Source: Pseudorhodoplanes sinuspersici
GTDB lineage: Bacteria > Pseudomonadota > Alphaproteobacteria > Rhizobiales > Xanthobacteraceae
NCBI RefSeq assembly: GCF_002119765.1
Contig: NZ_CP021112.1
Location: 5,822,501-5,886,500, forward strand
Direction of reading: 5' to 3'
DNA length: 64,000 bases
Below the pieces are notes generated by a model. The model did not search any database. It was given only the letters and a program-made list of their open reading frames with translations, and was not told the DNA's origin. Numbering within the stretch: the stretch's first letter is position 1; each line of letters starts with the position of its first letter. Both the position numbers and the translations under genes were made by a program. Positions 25,328 through 33,524 of the stretch are shown here, piece after piece.

Positions 25328-26238
25328 TCTGCAGCTTCGCTCGTCAAAAGACCCGCACGCGACAGCACATCGTCGAGGCGCTTTTCCAGTTCCGGCGTGG
25401 CCGGCACCATCGGCAGGCGATGTTCGTTGCGCTCGATGATGCCGAGACGCTTCGCCATGTATTTGATCGGGATCGGATTGGTGTCGTAGAAAATCGCCTT
25501 GTTGAGACCGTGCAGGCGATGGTGCAGATCCTGCGCCGTCTTCAGGTCGCCGCGCCACACCGCTTCGCACAGATCCGACAGGACGCGCGGCCGCAGGTTG
25601 CCGACCGCATTCATCAGTCCACAGGCGCCGATCGCCATCATCGGGAACGACAACTCCTCAAGCCCGACGAAAATCCTGAAATCCGGCCCGGCGACAGCCA
25701 GGCACTCGGTCACGAAATCGAGATCGAGCGAGGCGTGCTTCATGCCGACGAAGTTCGGCGATTTGTCGCGCAGTTCCTTGACCGTGTCGATCTTGATGTC
25801 GATCGCGGCGCGGCCTGGAATGTGATAGATCATCCACGGCAGATCGATGCCCTTCATCACCTCGAGATAATAGGCGATCATGCCGCGCTGCGGCGGCCGC
25901 GTGTAATAGGGTGTCACGATCAGCAGAGCATCGGCGCCCGCCTTGGCGGCGTGCTCGGTGAGAATGCGGGTTTCCCAGATCGCCTGCGAGCCGGTGGCGG
26001 CCACAATCGGCACCCGCCCCTTCGCCACCTCGACTGACAAGGTTACCAGCCGGTTGCGTTCTTCCGTCGTGAGCGATGCCGGTTCCGACGTGGTCCCGTT
26101 CACCAGGATACCATGCGATCCTTCCCGGATCTGCATTTCGATCATGCGAGCATAGGTATCGTAGTCGACCTCGCCGTTTCGAAACGGCGTCAGCAGCGGC
26201 GGAATTGAACCCTTCAGGCGATCAAGGGGTAACGGCAT
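25324..26238 (-). CDS. Dihydrodipicolinate synthase (DapA)-family aldolase/lyase
   Basis: 304 residues, full TIM barrel. The pyruvate-type site is intact: GTTSE (48-52), Tyr138 (MIYHIPG) and Schiff-base Lys167 (GMKHAS). The C-terminal helical part is of normal length. It starts the minus-strand operon. In place of the usual lysine-biosynthesis context it sits in a homoprotocatechuate cluster, where the aldolase HpaI is missing. I infer that it may cleave 4-hydroxy-2-oxoheptanedioate or a similar keto acid to pyruvate, but biosynthetic DapA function cannot be excluded from sequence alone. Confidence 0.85.
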   Translation of the reverse strand: MPLPLDRLKGSIPPLLTPFRNGEVDYDTYARMIEMQIREGSHGILVNGTTSEPASLTTEERNRLVTLSVEVAKGRVPIVAATGSQAIWETRILTEHAAKAGADALLIVTPYYTRPPQRGMIAYYLEVMKGIDLPWMIYHIPGRAAIDIKIDTVKELRDKSPNFVGMKHASLDLDFVTECLAVAGPDFRIFVGLEELSFPMMAIGACGLMNAVGNLRPRVLSDLCEAVWRGDLKTAQDLHHRLHGLNKAIFYDTNPIPIKYMAKRLGIIERNEHRLPMVPATPELEKRLDDVLSRAGLLTSEAAE

Positions 26239-26296
26239 GGACGGCCTCCCGTTTTCTTAGGCGATAAACGCTCTTTTGTTTCCGGTAGCAACCGGC

Positions 26297-26332
26297 TTGA
26301 CGCCCGGCCCGGACCAATGATTAACATGTTAA
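26297..26332. promoter_or_regulatory. Promoter and MarR-type operator between the divergent hpa operons
   Basis: TTAACATGTTAA at 26321-26332 is a perfect 12-bp palindrome in the 152-base space between the two hpa operons. TTGACG at 26297-26302 could be a -35 box for the hpaF side, with the palindrome covering the -10 area. A MarR-type HpaR dimer would fit. The site was found by eye; binding is inference. Confidence 0.55.
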
Positions 26333-26390
26333 ATGTCTCCACCGGGGCGCGTCAACGACCCCGCCAACAGGCGACAAGGAGGATCGACGC

Positions 26391-26774
26391 ATGCCGCATA
26401 TCATCGTGGAATATTCAGGCAATCTGGACGATTCGGTGGACGTGCCCGGCCTGTTGAGTGCCTTGCACCAGGCGATGATCGAGACCGGGGTCGCCGATAC
26501 CGCTGCCATTCGCACCCGCGCGATCCGTCTTGAGCACTTTTGCATTGCCGACCGCGATCCGGCGAACGGCTTTGTCCAGATTACCGTCCGCATGCGCGAG
26601 GGGCGGCCGGCGGAAGCGTATCAGAAGGTTGCGGAAAACCTGATGGCGGCCGCCGAAAAATCGCTCGAGCGCGCCTTTGCGTCGCATCCGCTGCAACTGG
26701 CGCTGGAAATTCACGAGATCACCCAGCTCACGCTCCGCAAGAACACCGTTCGCGGAAAAGAGAAGGCAGCATGA
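26391..26774 (+). CDS. hpaF: 5-carboxymethyl-2-hydroxymuconate isomerase
   Basis: 127 residues, the normal length. It begins MPHIIVEYSGNL, with the catalytic N-terminal Pro and the classic VEYSGNL strand of CHMI. The core RLEHFCIADRDPANGFVQITV matches the family. A strong AAGGAGGA site precedes ATG. It converts 5-carboxymethyl-2-hydroxymuconate to the 2-oxo isomer in the homoprotocatechuate meta pathway. It overlaps hpaE by 4 bases, so the two are translationally coupled. Confidence 0.93.
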   Translation: MPHIIVEYSGNLDDSVDVPGLLSALHQAMIETGVADTAAIRTRAIRLEHFCIADRDPANGFVQITVRMREGRPAEAYQKVAENLMAAAEKSLERAFASHPLQLALEIHEITQLTLRKNTVRGKEKAA

Positions 26775-28291
26775 CGACGGCACTCGACGAGACCATGGCC
26801 CGCGCGGAGGGATACCTCGCGCGTTTTCGCAAAGGCACCGTGGCCCATCTGATCGACGGCAAGCCGGACCTCGGCACTGGCGAAACCTTCGAGACGGCCT
26901 CGCCGATCGATAACACGGCCATTGCCAAAGTTGCGCGTGGTGGTGCAGCCGAGATCGATCGGGCCGCGAAAGCGGCGATGAAAGCGTTTCGCACCAATTG
27001 GGGCCGCACCTCCGGCGAGAAGCGCCGCGCAATCCTGCATAAAATCGCCGATGCGATCGTGGCGCGCGCCGACGAGATCGCCTATGTCGAATGCATGGAT
27101 ACGGGTCAGCCGATCCGTTACATGTCGAAGGCGGCCCTGCGCGGTGCGGAAAATTTCCGCTTCTATGCCGACCGCGCACCGGATGCGGCCGACGGCCTGT
27201 CGCTGCCGACCGAGACGCATCTCAATTACACCTTGCGCCAGCCGATCGGCCCCGTGGGCGTGATTACGCCGTGGAATACGCCGTTCATGCTGTCGACCTG
27301 GAAGATCGCACCTGCCCTCGCCGCCGGCTGCACGGTCGTGCACAAGCCCGCGGAATGGTCTCCCCTCACCGCGCAATTGCTGGCGGAGATCTGCCTCGAG
27401 GCCGGATTGCCGGCGGGCGTGCTCAATGTCGTCCATGGCTTCGGCGAAGACGCCGGCAAGGCGTTGACCGAACATCCCGACATCAAGGCGATCGGCTTTG
27501 TCGGTGAAAGCGCGACCGGCTCCGCCATCATGCGCCAGGGCGCGGCCACACTGAAGCGCGTGCATTTCGAACTCGGCGGCAAGAATCCGGTGATCGTGTT
27601 CGGTGATGCCGATATCGACCGCGCGCTCGATGCCTGCCTGTTCATGATCTACTCGCTCAACGGCGAGCGCTGCACATCCTCCAGCCGCGCGCTGGTGGAC
27701 GCATCGATCTATGACGAATTCGCCAAGCGCGCGGCCGAACGCGTCAAGAAGATCAAGATCGGTCACCCGCTCGATCCCGCAACCGAGATCGGCCCGCTGA
27801 TCCATCCGCGCCATGTCGACAAGGTGCTCAGCTACGTCAATGCCGCGCGTGAGGCCGGCGCGACGGTTGCCGTTGGCGGCGGCCGCGCCAATGGTGGTGT
27901 CGGCAATTTTGTTGAACCGACGCTCTACACGCATGCCCGCAACGACATGAAAATCGCGCAGGAAGAAATCTTCGGGCCGGTGCTGACGATGATCCCCTTC
28001 GCCGACGAAACCGAGGCGATCGCGCTCGCCAACGATGTGCGTTACGGCCTTGCCGGCTATCTGTGGACGCGTGATGTCGGCCGGGCGCATCGCATGGCGC
28101 AGGCGCTGGAGGCCGGCATGATCTGGGTGAATTCGGAAAATGTCCGCCACCTGCCGACCCCGTTCGGCGGCGTGAAATCATCCGGCATCGGCCGCGACGG
28201 CGGCGACTATTCGTTCGATTTCTACATGGAGACGAAGAATATTGCGATTGCGCTCGACAATCACAAGATTCCAAAGATTGGAGCTAGCTGA
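26771..28291 (+). CDS. hpaE: 5-carboxymethyl-2-hydroxymuconate semialdehyde dehydrogenase
   Basis: 506 residues from ATG at 26771. The aldehyde dehydrogenase core has ITPWNTPFML (165-174), general base E267 (FELGGKNPV) and catalytic C301 (NGERCTSSSR). The ending NVRHLPTPFGGVKSSGIGRDGG is typical of HpaE. It oxidises the ring-cleavage semialdehyde with NAD+ in the second step of the pathway. A REP-like element separates it from hpaD, 185 bases downstream. Cytoplasmic enzyme. Confidence 0.93.
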   Translation: MTTALDETMARAEGYLARFRKGTVAHLIDGKPDLGTGETFETASPIDNTAIAKVARGGAAEIDRAAKAAMKAFRTNWGRTSGEKRRAILHKIADAIVARADEIAYVECMDTGQPIRYMSKAALRGAENFRFYADRAPDAADGLSLPTETHLNYTLRQPIGPVGVITPWNTPFMLSTWKIAPALAAGCTVVHKPAEWSPLTAQLLAEICLEAGLPAGVLNVVHGFGEDAGKALTEHPDIKAIGFVGESATGSAIMRQGAATLKRVHFELGGKNPVIVFGDADIDRALDACLFMIYSLNGERCTSSSRALVDASIYDEFAKRAAERVKKIKIGHPLDPATEIGPLIHPRHVDKVLSYVNAAREAGATVAVGGGRANGGVGNFVEPTLYTHARNDMKIAQEEIFGPVLTMIPFADETEAIALANDVRYGLAGYLWTRDVGRAHRMAQALEAGMIWVNSENVRHLPTPFGGVKSSGIGRDGGDYSFDFYMETKNIAIALDNHKIPKIGAS

Positions 28292-28309
28292 ACGACTCTA
28301 AAATTTGCC

Positions 28310-28456
28310 CCGTCATCCTGAGGTGAGAGCATCGCTGGCAAGTTTACGCAGCAGCGTAAACTTGGTTGCGTGCGAGCCTCGAAGGATGAACGGCCACAGA
28401 ACGGGCCGTCGCCCTTCGAGGCCCGCGCTTCGCGCGGGCACCTCAGGGTGACGGAG
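28310..28456. repeat. Inverted repeat element (family B) between hpaE and hpaD
   Basis: CGTCATCCTGAGGTG at 28311-28325 faces CACCTCAGGGTGACGG at 28441-28456. Inside are a second hairpin (TTTACG/CGTAAA) and the GCCCGCGCTTCGCGCGGGC hairpin. A related, shorter element is at 51441-51493. It may cut expression between the two genes. Confidence 0.7.
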
Positions 28457-28476
28457 AAAAAACCAAGGAAACGTCC

Positions 28477-29460
28477 ATGCCCATTCGTAAACCGAATTTC
28501 ACCCCGCCCTTCAACATCGTGCGCGCCAGCCATATCGAATTCGACGTGCGCGACATTGCAAAGTCACGCGCCTTCTATGTCGACTGCCTCGGCTATCTCG
28601 TCACCGACGAGGACAAGGATTCGCTGTATCTGCGCGCGGTGGAAGAGCGCAATCATCACTCGATCGTGCTGCGCAAGGCCAACGATGCCAGCATTCCGGC
28701 GTTGGGCTTCAAGGTCGCAAGCGAGGAAGATCTCGATCGCGCCGCCTTCTGGTTCGCCCATAAGGGCTTCCCGACATCGTTCCCGGATGTGCCGCATCAG
28801 GGCCGAACCTTACGCACCTGCGACATGTTCGGCATGCCGCTCGACTTCTATTTCCGGATGGAACAGCCCGAGTGCATGCTGCGCAAATATGCCGAATACA
28901 AGGGCGCGCGCATCCAGCGCATCGATCACATCAATTGCTTCACGCCGGATGTTCAGGCGTCCTACGATTTCTATACCGATCTCGGCTTCCGCCTGACCGA
29001 ATATACCGAGACGGATGGCGAGAATGGTCAGCTCTGGGCGGTGTGGATGCATCGCAAGGGCAATGTGCATGACCTCGCCTTCACCAACGGCCGCGGCCCG
29101 CGCCTGCATCATATCGGCGTTTGGACCGCAAGCTCGCTCGACATCCTGCACATCTGCGATGTGATGGCGTCGTCCGGCTTTCTCGACAATATGGAGCGCG
29201 GCCCGGGACGGCACGGCATTTCCAACGCTTTCTTTCTCTATATCCGCGATCCCGACGGTCATCGCGTCGAGCTGTTCACGTCGGATTATCTGACAGTCGA
29301 TCCCGACCATGAGCCCCTGCGCTGGTCGTTGCAGGACCCGCAGCGCCAGACGCTATGGGGCCATCCGGCGCCCAAGTCCTGGTTCGAGGAAGGTTCGGTA
29401 TTCACTGGCGTTCCGGTCCGCGAGCCGGTGCTGGAGGCGCAGCCGATCGTGGCAAGGTAG
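28477..29460 (+). CDS. hpaD: 3,4-dihydroxyphenylacetate (homoprotocatechuate) 2,3-dioxygenase, VOC type
   Basis: 327 residues with two vicinal-oxygen-chelate modules. The metal ligands are H151 (RIDHINCF), H211 or H212 (RLHHIGVW) and E265 (GHRVELFTSD), with H198, H246 and Y255 as active-site residues. These correspond, within a few positions, to H155, H214, E267, H200, H248 and Y257 of the Brevibacterium/Arthrobacter enzymes. It opens the aromatic ring with O2, the entry step for the genes around it. Fe(II) or Mn(II) cannot be told from sequence. Confidence 0.92.
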   Translation: MPIRKPNFTPPFNIVRASHIEFDVRDIAKSRAFYVDCLGYLVTDEDKDSLYLRAVEERNHHSIVLRKANDASIPALGFKVASEEDLDRAAFWFAHKGFPTSFPDVPHQGRTLRTCDMFGMPLDFYFRMEQPECMLRKYAEYKGARIQRIDHINCFTPDVQASYDFYTDLGFRLTEYTETDGENGQLWAVWMHRKGNVHDLAFTNGRGPRLHHIGVWTASSLDILHICDVMASSGFLDNMERGPGRHGISNAFFLYIRDPDGHRVELFTSDYLTVDPDHEPLRWSLQDPQRQTLWGHPAPKSWFEEGSVFTGVPVREPVLEAQPIVAR

Positions 29461-29480
29461 CGAGGAAACCCAAGCGTATT

Positions 29481-29570
29481 CCGCTCGCCCCCCGCGAAGG
29501 CGGGAATCCAGAGCCACAAGCAAGGCTGTCGGTTGAAGCCCTGGATTCCCGCATGCGCGGGAATGAGCGG
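29481..29570. repeat. Paired REP-like palindromic elements (family A) after hpaD
   Basis: CGCCCCCCGCGAAGGCGGGA at about 29485-29504 and the inverted ATTCCCGCATGCGCGGGAAT near 29544-29563 frame a 40-base spacer. It lies 20 bases after the hpaD stop, so it may end or stabilise that transcript. Confidence 0.75.
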
Positions 29571-29749
29571 GTGTTGAGAGAGCGAGGTAAAACAACAACC
29601 GCAATCAACGCGTTTGGATCGCGATAGGTTTTGTTCGCTCAGCCATCCTTGCCGCAATGTCAGTCGCATTGGCTCGCGGGCAGTCCATCCTCGTCCGCTC
29701 ATTCCCGAAGGCTGTTTGAAAAATGGATCCGGCAATGAGGCGGCACTCT

Positions 29750-29892
29750 TACCCTCCCCTGGAGGGGGAGGGTCGCTGTGAGCGAAGCGAGCAGCGGGGT
29801 GGGGTGATTTCCATGTTCAGAATTCACCCCACCCCGGCTCGTATCTCACTTGCGTTCGATACGCGCCGACCCTCCCCCTCCAGGGGAGGGTG
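29750..29892. repeat. Long inverted repeat with GGAG/CTCC-rich arms (family C)
   Basis: TACCCTCCCCTGGAGGGGGA (from 29750) and its mirror TCCCCCTCCAGGGGAGGGT (to 29891) enclose a second mirror pair (CGGGGTGGGGTGA/TCACCCCACCCCG). The whole is a 143-base cruciform-like element. I know similar boxes from other Rhizobiales genomes; function unknown. Confidence 0.75.
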
Positions 29893-29932
29893 AACCGCGC
29901 GGCCGTTGGCTGAAAATTCCCGCTTGACAATT

Positions 29933-30382
29933 TTCCTATTATATGATTTTTTTCCTTCATCCCGCTCCGCTGAAGGGGCGTTTCATGAGCGTCGTGAGAC
30001 GTGGGGCGGGAAGCGGTGGCCGTGTGTGCGCTTGAGACGTGAAGCGCCGCGCGGAGGCCCAAGCTGCGATGATCCGGCTCACCGGCCGTGGGTCACCAGC
30101 GGAGGATAACAAGACCAGCCGCCCGGTGTCGTCCGGTCCACGGTGTCTGTCCTCCGGGGTTGTCGCAGAGCAAGCCTCAAACACCGCGCGCGGAACGCCG
30201 GAATCTTTCGGCGGTTCGTGGTGCTACCAATCTCATGCGCTTACCACACTTGCGCATGGGGCCGCGGGCAGGCTGAGAGCCCGGCGTTCCGCGCGCCCTT
30301 CTCTTCGAAGGGTTCCGAGCGGCGGTTTGGACGACGGGCGCGCCCGCGCCGGCTAAATAACAGGGCCGGCGGAGCTATGTCC
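29933..30382. other. Gene-free structured region upstream of nothing obvious; possible ncRNA or dispersed element
   Basis: No protein-like frame is convincing. Two halves show pairing: CGCGCGGAACGCCGG (30187-30201) mirrors CCGGCGTTCCGCGCG (30281-30295) with CATGCGC/GCGCATG (30234-30240, 30252-30258) inside. Another likely hairpin joins GGAGGATAA near 30102 with CTGTCCTCC near 30150. I recall that translations of such stretches turn up as spurious proteins in many alphaproteobacteria, which suggests a conserved non-coding element. It lies downstream of the minus-strand pntB gene. Confidence 0.45.
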
Positions 30383-31777
30383 TCACATCGCCTTGACGAT
30401 GCTCTCGGTCATCTTCTTGGCATCGCCGAGCAGCATCATGGTGTTGTCGCGATAGAACAGCGGATTGTCGATGCCGGCATAGCCGGAGGCGAGCGAGCGC
30501 TTGATGAACATCACGGTGCCGGCCTTCCATACCTGCAGCACCGGCATGCCGTAGATCGGCGAGGACTTGTCCTCTTCCGCGGCCGGATTGGTCACGTCGT
30601 TGGCGCCGATGACAAAGGCGACGTCCGCCTGCGCGAATTCCGAATTGATGTCCTCGAGTTCGAACACCTCGTCGTAGGGCACGTTGGCTTCGGCCAGCAG
30701 CACGTTCATGTGGCCGGGCATGCGGCCCGCGACCGGGTGAATGGCGTATTTGACCTCGACGCCGTCCTTCTTGAGATGGTCGGCCATCTCGCGCAGCGCG
30801 TGCTGCGCCTGCGCCACCGCCATGCCGTAGCCCGGCACGATGATGACCTTGGAGGCGTTCTTCATGATGTAGGCCGCGTCTTCCGCCGAGCCGAGCTTGA
30901 CCGGCCGCTGCTCCTGCGCACCGCCCGCCGCAGCCACCTCGCCGCCGAAGCCGCCGAGGATGACGGAGATGAAGGAGCGGTTCATGCCCTTGCACATGAT
31001 GTAGGACAGGATCGCGCCCGAGGAGCCGACCAGCGCGCCGGTGATGATCAGCGCGGTGTTGCCGAGTGTGAAGCCGATGCCCGCCGCGGCCCAGCCCGAA
31101 TAGGAATTCAGCATCGAGATCACGACCGGCATATCGGCGCCGCCGATCGGGATGATGATCAGCACGCCGAAAATGAGCGAGGCGATCACCAGCAGCCAGA
31201 ACAGCATGTGGCTTTCAGTGCGTGCGAGCAGCGTGATCAGCACGATCACGCCAATGGCAAGCGCGATGTTGATGGCATGCCGCGCCGGCAGCATGATCGG
31301 CGCGCCGCTCATGCGGCCCGACAATTTCATGAAGGCGATGATCGAGCCGGTGAAGGTGACGGCGCCGATGGCGGTGCCGAGCGACATTTCAACGAGACTC
31401 GAGCCGTGGATCGCTCCCACCTTGCCGATACCGAAGGCCTCCGGCGCATAAAGCGCGCCCGCAGCCACCAGCACCGCGGCCATACCGACCAGCGAGTGGA
31501 AAGCCGCGACCAGTTCCGGCATCGACGTCATCGGCACCCTGCGGGCGATCACCGCACCGATGCCGCCGCCAATGCCGATACCGAGGATCACCAGCAGCCA
31601 GGCAATGGCGCCGGCCGGAGGATGGGCCGCAAGCGTTGTGAGGATCGCGATCCCCATGCCGATCATGCCGAACAGGTTGCCCTGCCGGCTCGTTGCCGGA
31701 GACGACAATCCGCGCAGCGCGAGAATGAAAAGAACGCCGGCGACGAGATAAAGCAGCGCGACGAAGTTTGGGCTCAT
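30383..31777 (-). CDS. pntB: NAD(P) transhydrogenase subunit beta
   Basis: 464 residues from ATG at 31777. The first 270 or so form about eight or nine membrane helices (proton channel). The C-terminal NADP-binding domain III has VPGYGMAVAQAQHALREMA and GANDVTNPAA, both characteristic. It transfers hydride from NADH to NADP+ driven by the proton gradient. It lies 7 bases after pntAB and ends the operon. Confidence 0.96.
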   Translation of the reverse strand: MSPNFVALLYLVAGVLFILALRGLSSPATSRQGNLFGMIGMGIAILTTLAAHPPAGAIAWLLVILGIGIGGGIGAVIARRVPMTSMPELVAAFHSLVGMAAVLVAAGALYAPEAFGIGKVGAIHGSSLVEMSLGTAIGAVTFTGSIIAFMKLSGRMSGAPIMLPARHAINIALAIGVIVLITLLARTESHMLFWLLVIASLIFGVLIIIPIGGADMPVVISMLNSYSGWAAAGIGFTLGNTALIITGALVGSSGAILSYIMCKGMNRSFISVILGGFGGEVAAAGGAQEQRPVKLGSAEDAAYIMKNASKVIIVPGYGMAVAQAQHALREMADHLKKDGVEVKYAIHPVAGRMPGHMNVLLAEANVPYDEVFELEDINSEFAQADVAFVIGANDVTNPAAEEDKSSPIYGMPVLQVWKAGTVMFIKRSLASGYAGIDNPLFYRDNTMMLLGDAKKMTESIVKAM

Positions 31778-31784
31778 GTCACGC

Positions 31785-32096
31785 TCACTGCTTCTTTTCT
31801 TTCTTCTGGTACATCGCAAGCATGCGCTGCGTCACCAGGAAGCCGCCGAAGATGTTGATGGATGCGAAAACCAGCGCGATGAAACCGAGCACGCGCGCAA
31901 ACACCGTACCGGAGTCCACGATCTGCACACCGACCGCCAGCAGCGCGCCAACCACAATCACCGAGGAGATTGCGTTGGTCACCGACATCAGCGGCGTGTG
32001 CAGGGCGGGCGTGACCGACCACACGACGTAATAGCCGACGAATACGGCCATCACGAAAATCGAGAACTGGAAAACGAAAGGATCGACGTGTTCCAT
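31785..32096 (-). CDS. pntAB: NAD(P) transhydrogenase subunit alpha, membrane part
   Basis: 103 residues with three hydrophobic segments (about 10-30, 37-57, 66-88), the split C-terminal part of PntA. The [20 protein letters not shown] motif (about 32-51) is a hallmark. Alphaproteobacteria have PntA as two polypeptides, as here. It is followed 12 bases upstream by pntAA. Confidence 0.95.
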   Translation of the reverse strand: MEHVDPFVFQFSIFVMAVFVGYYVVWSVTPALHTPLMSVTNAISSVIVVGALLAVGVQIVDSGTVFARVLGFIALVFASINIFGGFLVTQRMLAMYQKKEKKQ

Positions 32097-32108
32097 TGCG
32101 GTCGCTCC

Positions 32109-33242
32109 TTAAGCCGCGCCCTTCGGCTGGAAATTTGGGTGGATGATCTGGCCGTCGCGCGTCAGCGCGGTCGCCTTGACGATCTCGTCGTCCCAGTTGA
32201 TCGCAAGCTTCTTCTCTTTCTTGTCGATCAGGATGTCGAGGAAGGTCAAAAGGTTCTTCGCATAAAGCGCCGATGCCGAAGCGGCGAGTCGGCCGGGCAC
32301 GTTGTTGTGGCCGACGATCTTCACGCCGTTGACGTTGACGACCTCGCCGGCCCGCGCCCCTTCAACATTGCCACCGCGTTCGACCGCGAGATCGATAATC
32401 ACCGAACCCGGCCGCATCGACGCCACCATTTCTCTGGTGATCAGCCGCGGCGCCGGACGGCCCGGAATGAGCGCCGTGGTGATGACGATATCCTGCTTCT
32501 TGATGTGCTCGGCGACAAGTTCGGCCTGCTTGGCCTGATACTCTTTCGACATTTCCTTGGCATAGCCGCCAGCGGTCTCGGCCTGCTTGAATTCGTCGTC
32601 CTCAACCGCGATGAATTTCGCACCGAGGCTCTGCACCTGCTCCTTCACCGCGGGACGGACGTCGGTCGCGGTCACCACGGCGCCGAGACGGCGCGCCGTC
32701 GCGATCGCCTGCAAGCCAGCAACGCCGACACCCATGACGAATGCCTTAGCCGCGGGCACCGTGCCGGCCGCCGTCATCATCATCGGCAGTGCGCGGCCAT
32801 ATTCGGCGGCGGCATCGATCACAGCGCGATAGCCGGCCAGATTCGCCTGGCTCGACAGCACGTCCATGGATTGCGCACGGGTGATGCGCGGCATCAATTC
32901 CATCGCGAACGCGACAAGACCGGCATCGGCCAGGCCCTTCAGCGCCACTTCATGGCCATAAGGATCCATGATGGCGATGACCAGCGCACCCTCTTTGTAG
33001 AGGAGCGATTCCTCAGGAGATGGACGCCGGACGCGCAGAACGACGTCGGCGTTCTTGGCCGCGTCTTTCGAGACCGTCGCACCGGCAGCCGTGTAATCGG
33101 CATCAAGGATTCCCGACTGAACGCCGGCGCCGGGCTCAACAGCGACCTCAGCCCCCAGACCGATCAGCTTCTTGACCGTTTCAGGCGTACCGGCAACGCG
33201 CGGCTCAGCCTTATCGGACTCCGCAGCAACCGCAATTTTCAT
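32109..33242 (-). CDS. pntAA: NAD(P) transhydrogenase subunit alpha, NAD-binding part
   Basis: 377 residues, with the alanine dehydrogenase-like fold. The NAD motif GVGVAGLQAIATARRLGAVV lies near 170-189 and DVRPAVKEQVQSLGAKF follows. The mobile RxxPxxxxYxQ-like regions are replaced by the transhydrogenase form. A GGCGGGGG site precedes ATG. Domain I of the transhydrogenase is exposed to the cytoplasm and binds NAD(H). The small aa3-oxidase subunit gene lies 26 bases upstream. Confidence 0.96.
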   Translation of the reverse strand: MKIAVAAESDKAEPRVAGTPETVKKLIGLGAEVAVEPGAGVQSGILDADYTAAGATVSKDAAKNADVVLRVRRPSPEESLLYKEGALVIAIMDPYGHEVALKGLADAGLVAFAMELMPRITRAQSMDVLSSQANLAGYRAVIDAAAEYGRALPMMMTAAGTVPAAKAFVMGVGVAGLQAIATARRLGAVVTATDVRPAVKEQVQSLGAKFIAVEDDEFKQAETAGGYAKEMSKEYQAKQAELVAEHIKKQDIVITTALIPGRPAPRLITREMVASMRPGSVIIDLAVERGGNVEGARAGEVVNVNGVKIVGHNNVPGRLAASASALYAKNLLTFLDILIDKKEKKLAINWDDEIVKATALTRDGQIIHPNFQPKGAA

Positions 33243-33268
33243 TTGGCCCCCGCCCCTTCAGCCCGCTG

Positions 33269-33421
33269 TCAAAGCAGGAAATAGGCCATCAGAAGGAGAA
33301 TACCGATGACGATGCCGACAGCCCATTTGGTGAGGGTCAGAAAAGCGACATAGGTGCGCTCGTGCTCCCGGTAGTCATTGCCGTCGGCCGTTGTGTAGGC
33401 CACTTCGCTGTGTTCAGCCAT
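33269..33421 (-). CDS. aa3-type cytochrome c oxidase subunit IV, small
   Basis: 50 residues from ATG at 33421, preceded by GAGG. It has a short hydrophilic N-terminus (EHSEVAYTTADGNDYREHER) and one membrane helix (about 27-48). This matches the small bacterial subunit IV of Rhodobacter/Paracoccus oxidase. The main cox genes are not here. It is commonly found beside the pnt genes in Rhizobiales. Confidence 0.85.
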   Translation of the reverse strand: MAEHSEVAYTTADGNDYREHERTYVAFLTLTKWAVGIVIGILLLMAYFLL

Positions 33422-33524
33422 TCCAGTCCTCGTAAGGCGATCGTTCCCAATCCGGTTACCGCAATTGCGCCACAAGGGCAACGGGACGAATTAGGATGTC
33501 GGTTCGGCGTGGTGAAAATCGCGC

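Noticed and set aside
24470-25570. Longer form of the FAH-family protein starting at 25570
   Set aside because: The added 81 residues overlap the DapA-like gene in another frame and do not resemble FAH proteins; ATG at 25327 gives the normal length.
29924-29947. TTGACA followed by TATGAT as a sigma-70 promoter
   Set aside because: The spacer is only 12 bases and no plus-strand gene follows, so it is not called.
30000-30360. Cobalamin or similar riboswitch in the gene-free region
   Set aside because: I looked for a B12-box or other known riboswitch core and found none; the region is not upstream of a gene on the plus strand.
30143-31858. Plus-strand frame of 571 codons over pntB
   Set aside because: It is antisense to PntB, rich in His/Arg/Asp as expected of a shadow, and its first part covers the structured gene-free region.
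31776-33284. Plus-strand frame of 502 codons over pntAA and pntAB
   Set aside because: Antisense to two well-recognised transhydrogenase genes; composition is shadow-like.
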